Source: Ruminiclostridium sufflavum DSM 19573
Lineage (GTDB): Bacteria > Bacillota > Clostridia > Acetivibrionales > DSM-1351
Reading direction: 5' to 3'
Length of the DNA: 64,000 bases
Assembly: GCF_003208175.1 (NCBI RefSeq)
Contig: NZ_QKMR01000004.1
Span: 81,686 to 145,685 of the forward strand
The notes under the pieces were generated by a model, which saw only the letters and a list, made by a program, of their open reading frames with translations, did no database searches and had not been told where the DNA came from. Positions 7,922 to 16,028 of the stretch are shown here, piece after piece. Every line of letters begins with the position of its first letter. Position 1 is the first letter of the stretch. Both the position numbers and the translations under genes were made by a program.

Positions 7922-7955
7922 ATTTTTTGCGCCGGTACTTGGCGCGGAGGTTGGT
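7921..7955 (+). promoter_or_regulatory. SD-hairpin element (copy B)
   Basis: GCGCC 7929-7933 pairs with GGCGC 7941-7945, immediately followed by GGAGGTTGGT and the ATG at 7956. It has the same hairpin-plus-GGAGGTT layout as copies before feoA, fliW and others. It is a single unit, with no duplicated upstream SD. Confidence 0.55.
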
Positions 7956-8816
7956 ATGAGAATAGCGGTTTTAAGCGGAAAGGGAGGCACCGGTAAGACT
8001 TTTGTATCGGTGAATCTGGCTTATGCATTGGGCAAAGCAGTCTATGCCGATTGTGATGTTGAAGAGCCTAACGGAAGATTATTTTTGAAACCAAAGGTTT
8101 GCCGTACGGAAGAGGTATGCACTATGATACCTGTAAATAATGCTGAAAAGTGTACAGGCTGCAGAAGGTGTGCGGATTTTTGCAAATTTAATGCCTTGGC
8201 TTATATAAGAAATAAGCTGCTTGTTTTCCCTGAGCTATGCCATGCTTGTAAGGGCTGTATACTCATATGCCCTGAAAAAGCTTTAAAGGAAGGAAAGAAG
8301 CCTGTAGGTAAAATTGAGTATGGTATGAAGAAGGATATCGAAGTTATTACGGGTATGATGAATACAGGTGAGGCAACGGGTGTTCCTGTAATACGAAGGC
8401 TTCTGGCAGAGCTGCCCTCAGACAGGGATGTCATTATAGACTGTCCTCCCGGAAGTGCCTGCACTGTTATGGAAAGCATAAAGGATGCGGATTTCTGCGT
8501 GCTGGTAGCTGAACCGACCAGATTTGGGCTTCACAACCTTGATATGGTTTATAAGCTTGTAAAGCTGTTTAATAAGCCACATGCGCTCATAGTCAACAAG
8601 GATATGGGGGATAAGCTTATTGTTGAAGAATACTGCGCCCAGAACAAAATAAAAGTTCTGGTATCCATACCGTATGATACAGAGCTGGCTCTTGCAAATT
8701 CCAAGGGATTTATAGCAGCAGAGAAATATCCTTGCTTCAGGGAGCTTTTCAATATGATACTTGACAGCATTGAAAAGGAGGTGCATTATGAAGCAGCTGG
8801 TAATTTTAAGCGGTAA
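7956..8816 (+). CDS. MinD-type ATPase with 2x[4Fe-4S] ferredoxin domain
   Basis: 286 residues. Walker A GKGGTGKT is at about residues 8-15. A ferredoxin insert follows with CTGCRRCADFC at about 64-74 and CHACKGCILIC at about 94-104, together two [4Fe-4S] sites. The ParA/MinD fold resumes afterwards (VIIDCPPGS). Such ATPases occur in pairs with NifX-like proteins in anaerobes, and a role in Fe-S or metal cofactor assembly is assumed. I chose the ATG at 7956 for its adjacent GGAGG; an upstream frame from 7896 reads through the hairpin leader. Its 3' end overlaps the next gene by 29 bp. Confidence 0.93.
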   Translation: MRIAVLSGKGGTGKTFVSVNLAYALGKAVYADCDVEEPNGRLFLKPKVCRTEEVCTMIPVNNAEKCTGCRRCADFCKFNALAYIRNKLLVFPELCHACKGCILICPEKALKEGKKPVGKIEYGMKKDIEVITGMMNTGEATGVPVIRRLLAELPSDRDVIIDCPPGSACTVMESIKDADFCVLVAEPTRFGLHNLDMVYKLVKLFNKPHALIVNKDMGDKLIVEEYCAQNKIKVLVSIPYDTELALANSKGFIAAEKYPCFRELFNMILDSIEKEVHYEAAGNFKR

Positions 8817-9678
8817 AGGCGGTACAGGCAAGACTACTGTTGCGGCATCCTTCATAGAGCTTTCAAGCAGCAAGGTATCTGCTGACTGTGACGTAGATGC
8901 GCCTAATCTTCATCTTGTCCATGGGGCAGATGAAAATCCGGTAACGGAAGATTTTTACGGATATCAAAAGGCAGTCAAATATGATGAGCTATGCCTTAAT
9001 TGCGGAAAATGCGAGGAAGTATGTCAATTTGGAGCGATAAGGGACGGAAAATTAAATCAATACGAGTGTGAGGGCTGCGGAGTCTGTGAGGCTTTTTGTC
9101 CGGCAACCGGCAGTGACGGCAAGAAGGCGGTACGGCTTGAGAAAAATGTTTCAGGTAAAACTATTGTTTATAAAAATAATAACAAGGTATTTTCAAGTGC
9201 AGAGCTTGAAATGGGAAACGGTGCTTCAGGAAAGCTGGTGACGCAGGTAAGAAGAAACCTGTATGCTTCTGACTGCTGTAAGAATAATCAAGGGATTCTC
9301 ATTATTGATGGCTCTCCGGGGATAGGCTGTCCCGTTATTGCTTCTGTTACAGGAGCTGATATGGTGCTTGTGGTTGCCGAGCCTACCTTGTCAGGAATTC
9401 ATGATATGGAGAGAATAGTTGAAACAGCAGGAAGGTTTGGTGCCGTCTGTGCCGTATGTGTAAATAAGTATGATGTAAATGTTGAGAATACTCAGAGAAT
9501 CGAGGAATATTGCAAAGAAAGAAGCATTATGATGGCAGGAAAAATACCCTTTGATGAAAAGGTTCCGGAGGCTGTTAACGCAGGAAAGCCTGTTGTGTCC
9601 ATGGAGGACAGCATTGCAGGGGAATCGATTTCAGATATTTGGGAAGCAGTATCGGAATATTTATTGCAAAGGCATTAA
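8788..9678 (+). CDS. MinD-type ATPase with ferredoxin domain (second of pair)
   Basis: 296-residue paralogue of the preceding protein with Walker A GKGGTGKT near residues 8-15, CLNCGKCEEVC near 70-80 and CEGCGVCEAFC near 97-107, followed by the Walker B-like LIIDGSPGIG. The start at 8788 lies inside the previous gene with AAAGGAGG 8 bp upstream, so the pair is translationally coupled and may form a heterodimer (inference). Confidence 0.93.
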   Translation: MKQLVILSGKGGTGKTTVAASFIELSSSKVSADCDVDAPNLHLVHGADENPVTEDFYGYQKAVKYDELCLNCGKCEEVCQFGAIRDGKLNQYECEGCGVCEAFCPATGSDGKKAVRLEKNVSGKTIVYKNNNKVFSSAELEMGNGASGKLVTQVRRNLYASDCCKNNQGILIIDGSPGIGCPVIASVTGADMVLVVAEPTLSGIHDMERIVETAGRFGAVCAVCVNKYDVNVENTQRIEEYCKERSIMMAGKIPFDEKVPEAVNAGKPVVSMEDSIAGESISDIWEAVSEYLLQRH

Positions 9679-9749
9679 ACTCTAATTGATTTTGCCAGAG
9701 AGCTTAAAGAATGGAAAATATATTATAAAATAAAAGGAGAGGGATTATT

Positions 9750-10109
9750 ATGAAAATAGCAGTTGCGAGTGAAGGAAAGGCAGTAACAGAGCATTTTGGA
9801 CATTGTGAGGGATTCAATATTTTTACTGTTCAGGGAAATGAGATAACAAAAAGTGAATTTATCCAAAATCCGGGGCATAAACCCGGCTTTTTGCCTAATT
9901 ATCTGAACGATTTAGGAGTTAACGTTATTATTTCCGGAGGTATGGGCGGCGGAGCGATAGAAATATTCGATGAAAAGGGAATTACTGTAGTTACAGGAGC
10001 GGCAGGTGATGCGGAGGAAAATGTCAAAAGCTATATGGCAGGAAGGCTGGAATCAACAGGCAGTGTATGTCAGAAGCATGAGCACAGTGACAGCTGCGGC
10101 GGTCATTAA
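9750..10109 (+). CDS. NifX/NifB-like protein with His/Cys tail
   Basis: 119 residues in the same family as the 7559 gene (MKIAVASEGK, TEHFGHCEGFNIF, GMGGGAIEIF). The C-terminal tail CQKHEHSDSCGGH is rich in His and Cys and could bind metal. AAAGGAGAGG precedes the ATG. Family members with such tails are common next to MinD-type ferredoxin ATPases, and it completes the ATPase/NifX module. Confidence 0.88.
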   Translation: MKIAVASEGKAVTEHFGHCEGFNIFTVQGNEITKSEFIQNPGHKPGFLPNYLNDLGVNVIISGGMGGGAIEIFDEKGITVVTGAAGDAEENVKSYMAGRLESTGSVCQKHEHSDSCGGH

Positions 10110-10136
10110 TAATAAAAACGGCAGAAGGGTTAAATT

Positions 10137-10850
10137 ATGAGCAGGATAAAATTGTTTTGTGTACCTTATGCAGGGGCTTCATCAATGGTGTATTCGAAGT
10201 GGAAAAAGGGTCTGGCAGATTTTATTGAATTGCAGGAAGTTGAATTGCCCGGAAGGGGCAGACGGTATTCTTCCCCCTTTTGCGGAAATATTGATGAAGC
10301 TGTGGAGGACATTATTAAACAGATTGAGAGTAAGATATCAGACGGCGGTAAATATGCATTCTTCGGACATAGCATGGGTACTCTTATAGTATATGAGCTG
10401 GTGAATAGAATTAAGGAGGTATATGACAGTGAGCCTGTACACATTTTTTTCTCAGGCAGGAATTCTCCTGATATAAAGGTTGAAAACAAGGTTGTGCATA
10501 CGCTGTCTGACGAGGAGTTTAAGTTTGAGTTAAATAAATTCGGAGGCATACCTGATCAAATATTTGAAAATGAAGAGCTTGCAAAGATTTTTATTCCCAT
10601 ACTCAGAGCTGACTACAAATTGATTGATACATACAATTACGCAAAAAAGAAAACTAAGCTTAATACTGATATGACGGTTTTCTATGGTACGGAGGATGCA
10701 TATATAAAATCTGATATAAAAAGCTGGGAGAAATATACCACAAGGCGGTGTGATTTTATTGAGTACGAGGGAGGTCACTTTTTCATTAATACTTATATGA
10801 AAGAGATTATATGTGATATTAACAATATTCTGGCCTCGTATAAGGATTAG
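10137..10850 (+). CDS. Type II thioesterase-like alpha/beta hydrolase
   Basis: 237 residues with the GrsT/TEII fold: N-terminal CVPYAGASSMVYSKW, the nucleophile elbow FGHSMGTL near residues 81-88 and a late catalytic His in EGGHFFI. TEII enzymes usually free stalled acyl groups from NRPS or PKS carrier proteins, yet no such synthase is in this window. It starts 27 bp after the NifX-like gene and seems part of the same transcript, so its substrate may be unrelated to peptide synthesis or encoded elsewhere. Confidence 0.87.
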   Translation: MSRIKLFCVPYAGASSMVYSKWKKGLADFIELQEVELPGRGRRYSSPFCGNIDEAVEDIIKQIESKISDGGKYAFFGHSMGTLIVYELVNRIKEVYDSEPVHIFFSGRNSPDIKVENKVVHTLSDEEFKFELNKFGGIPDQIFENEELAKIFIPILRADYKLIDTYNYAKKKTKLNTDMTVFYGTEDAYIKSDIKSWEKYTTRRCDFIEYEGGHFFINTYMKEIICDINNILASYKD

Positions 10851-10893
10851 AAAGGGTACTTGGCAGGAGTATGCATAAGGATGGAAAAGGTAA

Positions 10894-11730
10894 ATGATAA
10901 AAATACGTATTCTATGTGAAAACTATGCAAGAAAACGATATATGCTGGCTGAACATGGGCTTTCAATATGGATTGAAACACATAACAGAAATATTTTATT
11001 TGATACAGGACAATCAGGTATTTTTTCACTTAATGCAAGACAGGCCGGGGTTGATATCTCAAAGGCTGATATGGCGGTTTTGAGTCACGGACACTATGAC
11101 CATACAGGGGGTCTGCCTGAGTTTTTTAAGCTTAATAAGCATGCACCTGCATATGCAGATGAAGGAGCTTTTCATAAGAGGTATAACGGTAATGGAGAAG
11201 CCCGCATAAATATTGGCATACCTTGGCTGAAGGACAAAAACAAAGAGGCTTATTTTGAAAGGATTATTATTAATAAAGGTTTGGCAGAGATAGACGAGGA
11301 CACTTTCATATTGGGTAAAATTCCAAGCTTAGTTTCATTTGAGGAGGTGCCTCAGAATTTTTATATGGATGACGGAAAGGGAAGTATATCCAAGGACATG
11401 ATTACTGATGAGCAAATGCTTATTATACGGGGTAAAGAGGGAATTTATATTTTTGCCGGATGCAGTCATGCCGGAGTTATAAACGGCATAACGCATGTAA
11501 TAAAGCAGTTCCCTGATAAAAATATTGCCGGTGTGATAGCCGGCATGCATTTAAACGGGGTTTCGGACATGAGAATTCAAAAGACAATCCGAAAGCTGTC
11601 TGACTTGAATATTAAAACTGTTATTCCGCTGCATTGTACCGGAATGACAGCTATCTGCGAAATGAAAAGGCTATTGGGTGAGCGCTGCAGAATTATGAAT
11701 GCGGGTGATGAATTTGTACTTGAAGAATAG
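10894..11730 (+). CDS. Metallo-beta-lactamase-fold hydrolase
   Basis: 278 residues with the metal-binding motif SHGHYDHTGG at about residues 65-74, a later GCSHAGVING and a C-terminal PLHCTG histidine. This pattern matches the 7,8-dihydropterin-6-methyl-4-(beta-D-ribofuranosyl)-aminobenzene-5'-phosphate synthase-like subgroup, often found with NifX-like and MinD-type genes in anaerobes; the true substrate is unknown. The start at 10894 overlaps by ATGA the stop of an 8-codon frame beginning at 10871 behind GGCAGGAG, a possible coupling peptide. Confidence 0.88.
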   Translation: MIKIRILCENYARKRYMLAEHGLSIWIETHNRNILFDTGQSGIFSLNARQAGVDISKADMAVLSHGHYDHTGGLPEFFKLNKHAPAYADEGAFHKRYNGNGEARINIGIPWLKDKNKEAYFERIIINKGLAEIDEDTFILGKIPSLVSFEEVPQNFYMDDGKGSISKDMITDEQMLIIRGKEGIYIFAGCSHAGVINGITHVIKQFPDKNIAGVIAGMHLNGVSDMRIQKTIRKLSDLNIKTVIPLHCTGMTAICEMKRLLGERCRIMNAGDEFVLEE

Positions 11731-11820
11731 CCTGCCATGGCAGGAAATAATCAGTAAGCGTGGGTAGTATCGCTTTCTTTGACCGGTATTCTTTTATATA
11801 AAGACAAAAAATGATATAAT
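11731..11820 (+). promoter_or_regulatory. Palindrome and extended -10 promoter before DUF134 gene
   Basis: CCTGCCATGGCAGG at 11731-11744 is a perfect 14-bp palindrome directly after the previous stop codon. Downstream, TGATATAAT (TATAAT at 11815-11820) is an extended -10 box; the -35 is weak. Confidence 0.45.
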
Positions 11821-11867
11821 ATTATAAAAGCTTGTTATTTTGCGCTATCTGAAAGGGGAATGCCAAG

Positions 11868-12341
11868 TTGCCGCGGCCTACAAAATTGAGAAAAGTCGAA
11901 TTTATTCCCAAGGTACAGCAGTTTATACCCATAAATGTGCTAAAAGATGATATGAAAGAAAATATCTTGAAAATTGAGGAAGTTGAGGCTATTCGATTAA
12001 AGGATGCAGAGAAATTAGAACAGGAAGAGTGTGCCGAAAAGATGGAGGTTTCCAGACAAACCTTTCAGAGAATTCTTAATTCAGGAAGAGAAAAAATAGC
12101 CGACAGTATTATAAACGGTAAGGCAATACGTATTGAAGGCGGAAGCTTTACCAGAAATATATGCCATATTCATTGCCTTGACTGCAATAAGAGGTGGAAT
12201 ACGAGCTGCGAAAGCTTTGAAAGGCTGACAGACGGAGTTTATACATGTCCGGATTGTAAATCCGGTAGGATAGTCTGCAAGGATTCAAATGGACATAGCT
12301 TCTGCAAGAGAAGCTGCCGGAGGCATGTAACAATTGACTAA
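11868..12341 (+). CDS. DUF134-family putative DNA-binding protein
   Basis: 157 residues. The DUF134 domain starts with MPRPTKLRKVEFIP and includes an HTH region (EVEAIRLKDAEKLEQEECAEKMEVSRQTFQRIL, shown here in parts as EVEAIRLKDAE and VSRQTFQRIL). A zinc-ribbon-like Cys section follows (CLDCNKRW, then CPDCKSG and CKRSC). It starts with TTG at 11868 behind AAAGGGG, supported by homology to the family N-terminus. DUF134 proteins commonly accompany NifX-like and ferredoxin ATPase genes and probably regulate them. Confidence 0.85.
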   Translation: MPRPTKLRKVEFIPKVQQFIPINVLKDDMKENILKIEEVEAIRLKDAEKLEQEECAEKMEVSRQTFQRILNSGREKIADSIINGKAIRIEGGSFTRNICHIHCLDCNKRWNTSCESFERLTDGVYTCPDCKSGRIVCKDSNGHSFCKRSCRRHVTID

Positions 12342-12523
12342 TAACAAGATGCAGCAGGATTCCTTGAATTCTCAGCCCTCAAATTAGCGTATAAACTGAA
12401 AATTTATTTAATTGAAGTATATATGGCTAGGGATACAGGCATTAATTATAAAAAAGGGAGGGTCTTGGTTTGACCGGCATATCAGCGAAGCTTATACCGG
12501 ATTGAGGGACATTTATTTTAATT

Positions 12524-13465
12524 ATGGCTACAGAAATTTGTATAGTAAGACATGGTGAAACTGATTGGAATGTGCAGAAAAGATATCAGGGCAGAGAAGA
12601 TACTGAGCTGAACGAAAATGGGGAAGAGCAGGCAAATGCGGTTGCAAGGCATCTTAAAAGATACAGATGGAATGCAGTTCTGTCAAGTCCCCTTAAAAGA
12701 GCATTAAGAACAGCTGAAATAATAGGGGAAAGCCTTGGAATAGAGGAAATAGAAATATTAGCTTCTTTTATAGAAAGAGATTTCGGAAATGGCTCTGGCA
12801 TGACACGGGAGCAGCAAGCACAGAGCTTTCCTGATGGAAGTATTCCGGGTAAGGAGAGTGATGATGAGTTATCTGACAGGATTAAAAAGGGATTGGAATA
12901 CATAACCAAAGCCTATAAAGGGGAAAAAGTCATTCTTGTTTCCCATGGAGCAGTTATAAACGCTATCATTAAATATGTTTCAGATAATTTTATCAGTGTT
13001 GGGGAAACCTTTGTTAAAAATGCGTGCTTGAATATAATAAAATATGAGGATGAAAAGTGGACTATAGAGTTATATAATTCTATTGATTATTTAAAAACCC
13101 CCGTAGAAATTGCTGAGGATTGTTTCCTCGGAAAAGAAGGCTGCAGGCGAATGAATTGTGCACAAGCTGTGATATGTGCATTCAAGGAGGAATTTGAAAT
13201 AGATGAAAAGGTTATAGAGGATTTCAGAAAGATGGGCGGAGGAAATGCACCTGATGGCTTATGCGGAGCCTATTATGCAGCAAGCTATGTTTTGCACGAA
13301 AAAGGGGCGGAAGATAAAGCATATGAACTGGAAAACTACTTTTCGGAGTATGCAGGAAGTGTAAAATGTAAAGAAATTAAGGAAGGCAGAAAGCTTTCCT
13401 GCACAGGCTGCGTGGTAAGGAGCTCGGAGTTCTTGGCAAAGCTGCAGAAAGCAAGTAGAAGCTGA
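12524..13465 (+). CDS. Histidine phosphatase fused to C_GCAxxG_C_C redox-type domain
   Basis: 313 residues in two parts. Residues 1-190 form a phosphoglycerate-mutase-like histidine phosphatase: RHGETDWN near 9-16, an SSPLKRALRTAE segment and SHGAVINA carrying the second His, close to CobC/alpha-ribazole phosphatase. Residues 200-313 match the C_GCAxxG_C_C family: MNCAQAVICAF, GGGNAPDGLCGAYYAA, VKCKEI and SCTGCV, a putative redox-active Cys domain. The fusion links a phosphatase to a redox module. The ribosome site is poor: GAGGG is 18 bp upstream and the hairpin CCGGCATA/TATACCGG (12475-12502) sits before it, so the start is less certain. Confidence 0.85.
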   Translation: MATEICIVRHGETDWNVQKRYQGREDTELNENGEEQANAVARHLKRYRWNAVLSSPLKRALRTAEIIGESLGIEEIEILASFIERDFGNGSGMTREQQAQSFPDGSIPGKESDDELSDRIKKGLEYITKAYKGEKVILVSHGAVINAIIKYVSDNFISVGETFVKNACLNIIKYEDEKWTIELYNSIDYLKTPVEIAEDCFLGKEGCRRMNCAQAVICAFKEEFEIDEKVIEDFRKMGGGNAPDGLCGAYYAASYVLHEKGAEDKAYELENYFSEYAGSVKCKEIKEGRKLSCTGCVVRSSEFLAKLQKASRS

Positions 13466-13498
13466 GCCTATTTAAGTGAAATAAGAATTAAGCTGAGC

Positions 13499-13527
13499 TT
13501 GACAAGGGCTGACAGCATGGTTATAAT
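13499..13527 (+). promoter_or_regulatory. Consensus sigma-A promoter of thi operon
   Basis: TTGACA 13499-13504, 17-bp spacer, TATAAT 13522-13527: a perfect match to consensus. Initiation is expected near 13534, just before the TPP riboswitch. Confidence 0.88.
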
Positions 13528-13541
13528 ACTACTTAATTGAA

Positions 13542-13628
13542 TATGCTATTTGCAGGGGAACTTGTTTAGTTGAGAAGACATTGTCTGACCCTTTGAACCT
13601 GTCAGTTAATACTGTTGTAGGGAGCATA
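13542..13628 (+). ncRNA. TPP riboswitch (THI box)
   Basis: Closing stem TATGCT 13542-13547/AGCATA 13623-13628; core elements GGGG, GTTGAGA, ACCCTTTGAACCTG and GTAGGGA in the canonical order. It is expected to bind thiamin pyrophosphate and shut off thiD-thiM-thiE through the terminator at 13645. Confidence 0.93.
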
Positions 13629-13644
13629 AATCGCGGAATACTGT

Positions 13645-13677
13645 GATGCCTGTTTTTTATGATAGGCATCTTTTTTA
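13645..13677 (+). terminator. TPP riboswitch expression-platform terminator
   Basis: GATGCCT 13645-13651 pairs with AGGCATC 13664-13670, followed by TTTTTT. It lies between riboswitch and thiD. Confidence 0.88.
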
Positions 13678-13723
13678 TGTATGCAATTATTAAATATTAG
13701 AACTTTTGCAGGGAGAGAGATAT

Positions 13724-14521
13724 ATGAAAACTGTTTTGACAATAGCCGGAAGTGATTGCAGCGGCGGTGCAGGCATTCAGGCGGATATAAAAACCATTAC
13801 GGCACATAAAAGCTATGCAATGAGTGCTGTTACTGCGCTTACTGCTCAAAATACAACAGGGGTATATGGAATTATGGAGGTGCCTCCTGATTTTTTGGAA
13901 AAACAATTGGAGTGTATCTTTAGTGATATTTACCCTGATGCCGTTAAAATAGGAATGGTTTCAAGCAGAGAATTAATAGAAGCCATAGCATCAAAGCTGA
14001 TTAGTGTAAATGCTAAAAATATTGTTTTAGACACTGTTATGGTATCAACCAGCGGATGCAGGCTTATGGCTGATGATGCCGCCGTCGCTTTGGCTGAAAG
14101 GCTTATTCCCATTGCAGCGATCATTACTCCTAATATTCCCGAGGCAGAGGTTTTAAGCGGAATAAGGATAACAAAGCCAGAGGAAATGATAACCGCTGCC
14201 GAAAGGATAGCAGCCAATTATGGCGGAGCGATCCTGATAAAGGGAGGACATCAGTTAAATTCCGCGAATGACCTGCTGTATCAGAAGGGAAGGGCGGAAT
14301 GGTTTCGTGGAGAGCGTATTGACAATCCCAATACCCACGGAACAGGCTGTACCTTATCAGCTGCAATAGCAAGCAATCTGGCTATGGGCTGTAGTCTGCC
14401 GGAAAGTGTATATAATGCCAAGAAATATATATCAGGAGCATTGAAAGCAAACCTGAATCTAGGCAAAGGGAGCGGCCCGCTGGATCATACCTTTGCGCTT
14501 GACAGGGTCAATTTTGTCTGA
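13724..14521 (+). CDS. thiD: Hydroxymethylpyrimidine/phosphomethylpyrimidine kinase
   Basis: 265 residues; phosphorylates HMP and HMP-phosphate for thiamin synthesis. It begins VLTIAGSDCSGGAGIQADIK, the family start, with later AIITPNIPEAE, GGAILIKGGH and NTHGTGCTLSAAI carrying the catalytic GTGC anion hole. The ATG at 13724 follows AGGGAGAGAG. First gene after the TPP riboswitch; no thiC is present, so the operon is a salvage route. Confidence 0.96.
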   Translation: MKTVLTIAGSDCSGGAGIQADIKTITAHKSYAMSAVTALTAQNTTGVYGIMEVPPDFLEKQLECIFSDIYPDAVKIGMVSSRELIEAIASKLISVNAKNIVLDTVMVSTSGCRLMADDAAVALAERLIPIAAIITPNIPEAEVLSGIRITKPEEMITAAERIAANYGGAILIKGGHQLNSANDLLYQKGRAEWFRGERIDNPNTHGTGCTLSAAIASNLAMGCSLPESVYNAKKYISGALKANLNLGKGSGPLDHTFALDRVNFV

Positions 14522-14547
14522 AAGCTTTTTAAATTGGAGGAATAGTT

Positions 14548-15372
14548 ATGTTTGAAGATATTATGGAAAATATTATTGTTAAGCACCCTTTGGTTCACTG
14601 CATTACCAATTATGTAACGGTAAATGATGTAGCCAATGTATTGCTGGCTTGCGGAGCATCGCCCATCATGGCGGATGATGAGAAGGAGGCTGAAGAAATT
14701 ACTTCGATATGTACTGCTTTGAATATTAATATCGGGACACTAAACAGCAGAACAGTTAAGTCTATGCTTGCAGCAGGTAAAAAGGCAAATGAGCTTTCTC
14801 ATACTGTTGTACTTGATCCTGTGGGAGCAGGAGCTTCGGCTTTCAGAACGAAAACAACCTTTGAATTGCTTGAGAAGGTAAAATTCAGTGTTATTCGAGG
14901 GAATATTTCAGAAATCAAAACAGTGGACAAGGGCTGCGGAACAACTCAGGGAGTAGATGCAGATGTAAGTGATGCGGTTACGGATGAAAATTTGGAGGAG
15001 GCTGTTGCCTTTGCGAAGGGATTAAGCCGTAAAACGGGGGCTGTAATTGTCATTACAGGAGCTATTGATATAGCTGCCGATTCTGAAAAGGCTTATGTTA
15101 TACGGAATGGGAATCCTGCGATGTCAAAGGTCACAGGGACTGGCTGTATGCTGTCAGGCATGGTAGCTGCTTTTGCAGGTGCAAATAAGGGAAAAACCTT
15201 GCTTGCGGCAACTGCGGCTGTATGTACGATGGGCTTGGCAGGAGAATTGGCATTTAAGCGTATTGAGGAAGAGGACAAGGGAACTTCTACCCTGCGTGCA
15301 TATATTATTGATGAAATAAGCAGGATGACTGCCGGAAGGCTTGAAGGAGGTGCCAGAATTGAAGTTAAGTAG
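14548..15372 (+). CDS. thiM: Hydroxyethylthiazole kinase
   Basis: 274 residues; phosphorylates 4-methyl-5-(2-hydroxyethyl)thiazole. Signature parts are PLVHCITNYVTVNDVAN, ASPIMADD, VVLDPVGAGAS, VIRGNISEI and the GTGCMLSG catalytic loop. TTGGAGGAATAG precedes the ATG. It overlaps thiE by 14 bp. Confidence 0.97.
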   Translation: MFEDIMENIIVKHPLVHCITNYVTVNDVANVLLACGASPIMADDEKEAEEITSICTALNINIGTLNSRTVKSMLAAGKKANELSHTVVLDPVGAGASAFRTKTTFELLEKVKFSVIRGNISEIKTVDKGCGTTQGVDADVSDAVTDENLEEAVAFAKGLSRKTGAVIVITGAIDIAADSEKAYVIRNGNPAMSKVTGTGCMLSGMVAAFAGANKGKTLLAATAAVCTMGLAGELAFKRIEEEDKGTSTLRAYIIDEISRMTAGRLEGGARIEVK

Positions 15373-15997
15373 GAAGGCAATGAGATTATATGCTGTTACC
15401 GACAGAATGTGGCTGGGACAAAATTCGCTGCCGGAACAGGTCGAAGAGTGTATCAGAGGAGGAGCGACCTGTATACAAATACGTGAAAAGGATATTTCCT
15501 TTGATGAATATGTGAAGCTGGCTATAGAAATAAAAAAGGTTACCGGAAAGCATGATATCCCATTTATTGTTAATGATGATACAGATGTTGCAATCGCTTG
15601 CAAGGCGGACGGTATTCACGTTGGGCAGCATGATATGCAGGCAGGCGAGGTACGGAAAAAGGCAGGCGGGAATATGATTATCGGTGTGTCTGCCCAAAAT
15701 GTAGAGCAGGCGGTGCTTGCAGAAGGAATGGGTGCGGATTATATAGGTGTGGGAGCAGTTTTTTCAACTGCTACAAAGGCAGATGCAAGTGATGTGACAT
15801 ACGAAACATTAAAAGCAATCTGTGAAGCGGTTTCAATTCCTGTTGTTGCCATAGGGGGTATTTCTAAAAATAATATTATGGAATTAAAAGGAAGCGGAGC
15901 CGATGGTGTGGCTGTTGTATCGGCAATTTTTGCTCAGGAGAATATTTATGAGGCTGCAAAGGAATTGAGAGCCTTGTCAGACAGCTGCTTTGGCTGA
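15359..15997 (+). CDS. thiE: Thiamin-phosphate synthase
   Basis: 212 residues; joins HMP-PP and thiazole phosphate to thiamin phosphate. TIM-barrel motifs are RLYAVTDRMW, CIQIREKD, FIVNDDTDVA, ADGIHVGQHD and VVAIGGIS. The start is set at TTG 15359, which has AAGGAGG 8 bp upstream inside thiM; the ATG at 15380 is too close to its own purine run. Coupled translation with thiM is likely. Last gene of the salvage operon. Confidence 0.95.
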   Translation: MKLSRKAMRLYAVTDRMWLGQNSLPEQVEECIRGGATCIQIREKDISFDEYVKLAIEIKKVTGKHDIPFIVNDDTDVAIACKADGIHVGQHDMQAGEVRKKAGGNMIIGVSAQNVEQAVLAEGMGADYIGVGAVFSTATKADASDVTYETLKAICEAVSIPVVAIGGISKNNIMELKGSGADGVAVVSAIFAQENIYEAAKELRALSDSCFG

Positions 15998-16028
15998 AAG
16001 GCTGCCGGAAAAGGGGGCAAAATTGCTT

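Noticed and set aside
7559-10109. Nitrogenase gene cluster
   Set aside because: NifX-like proteins are present, but no nifH, nifD, nifK, nifE, nifN or full nifB occurs; stand-alone family members are common in anaerobes.
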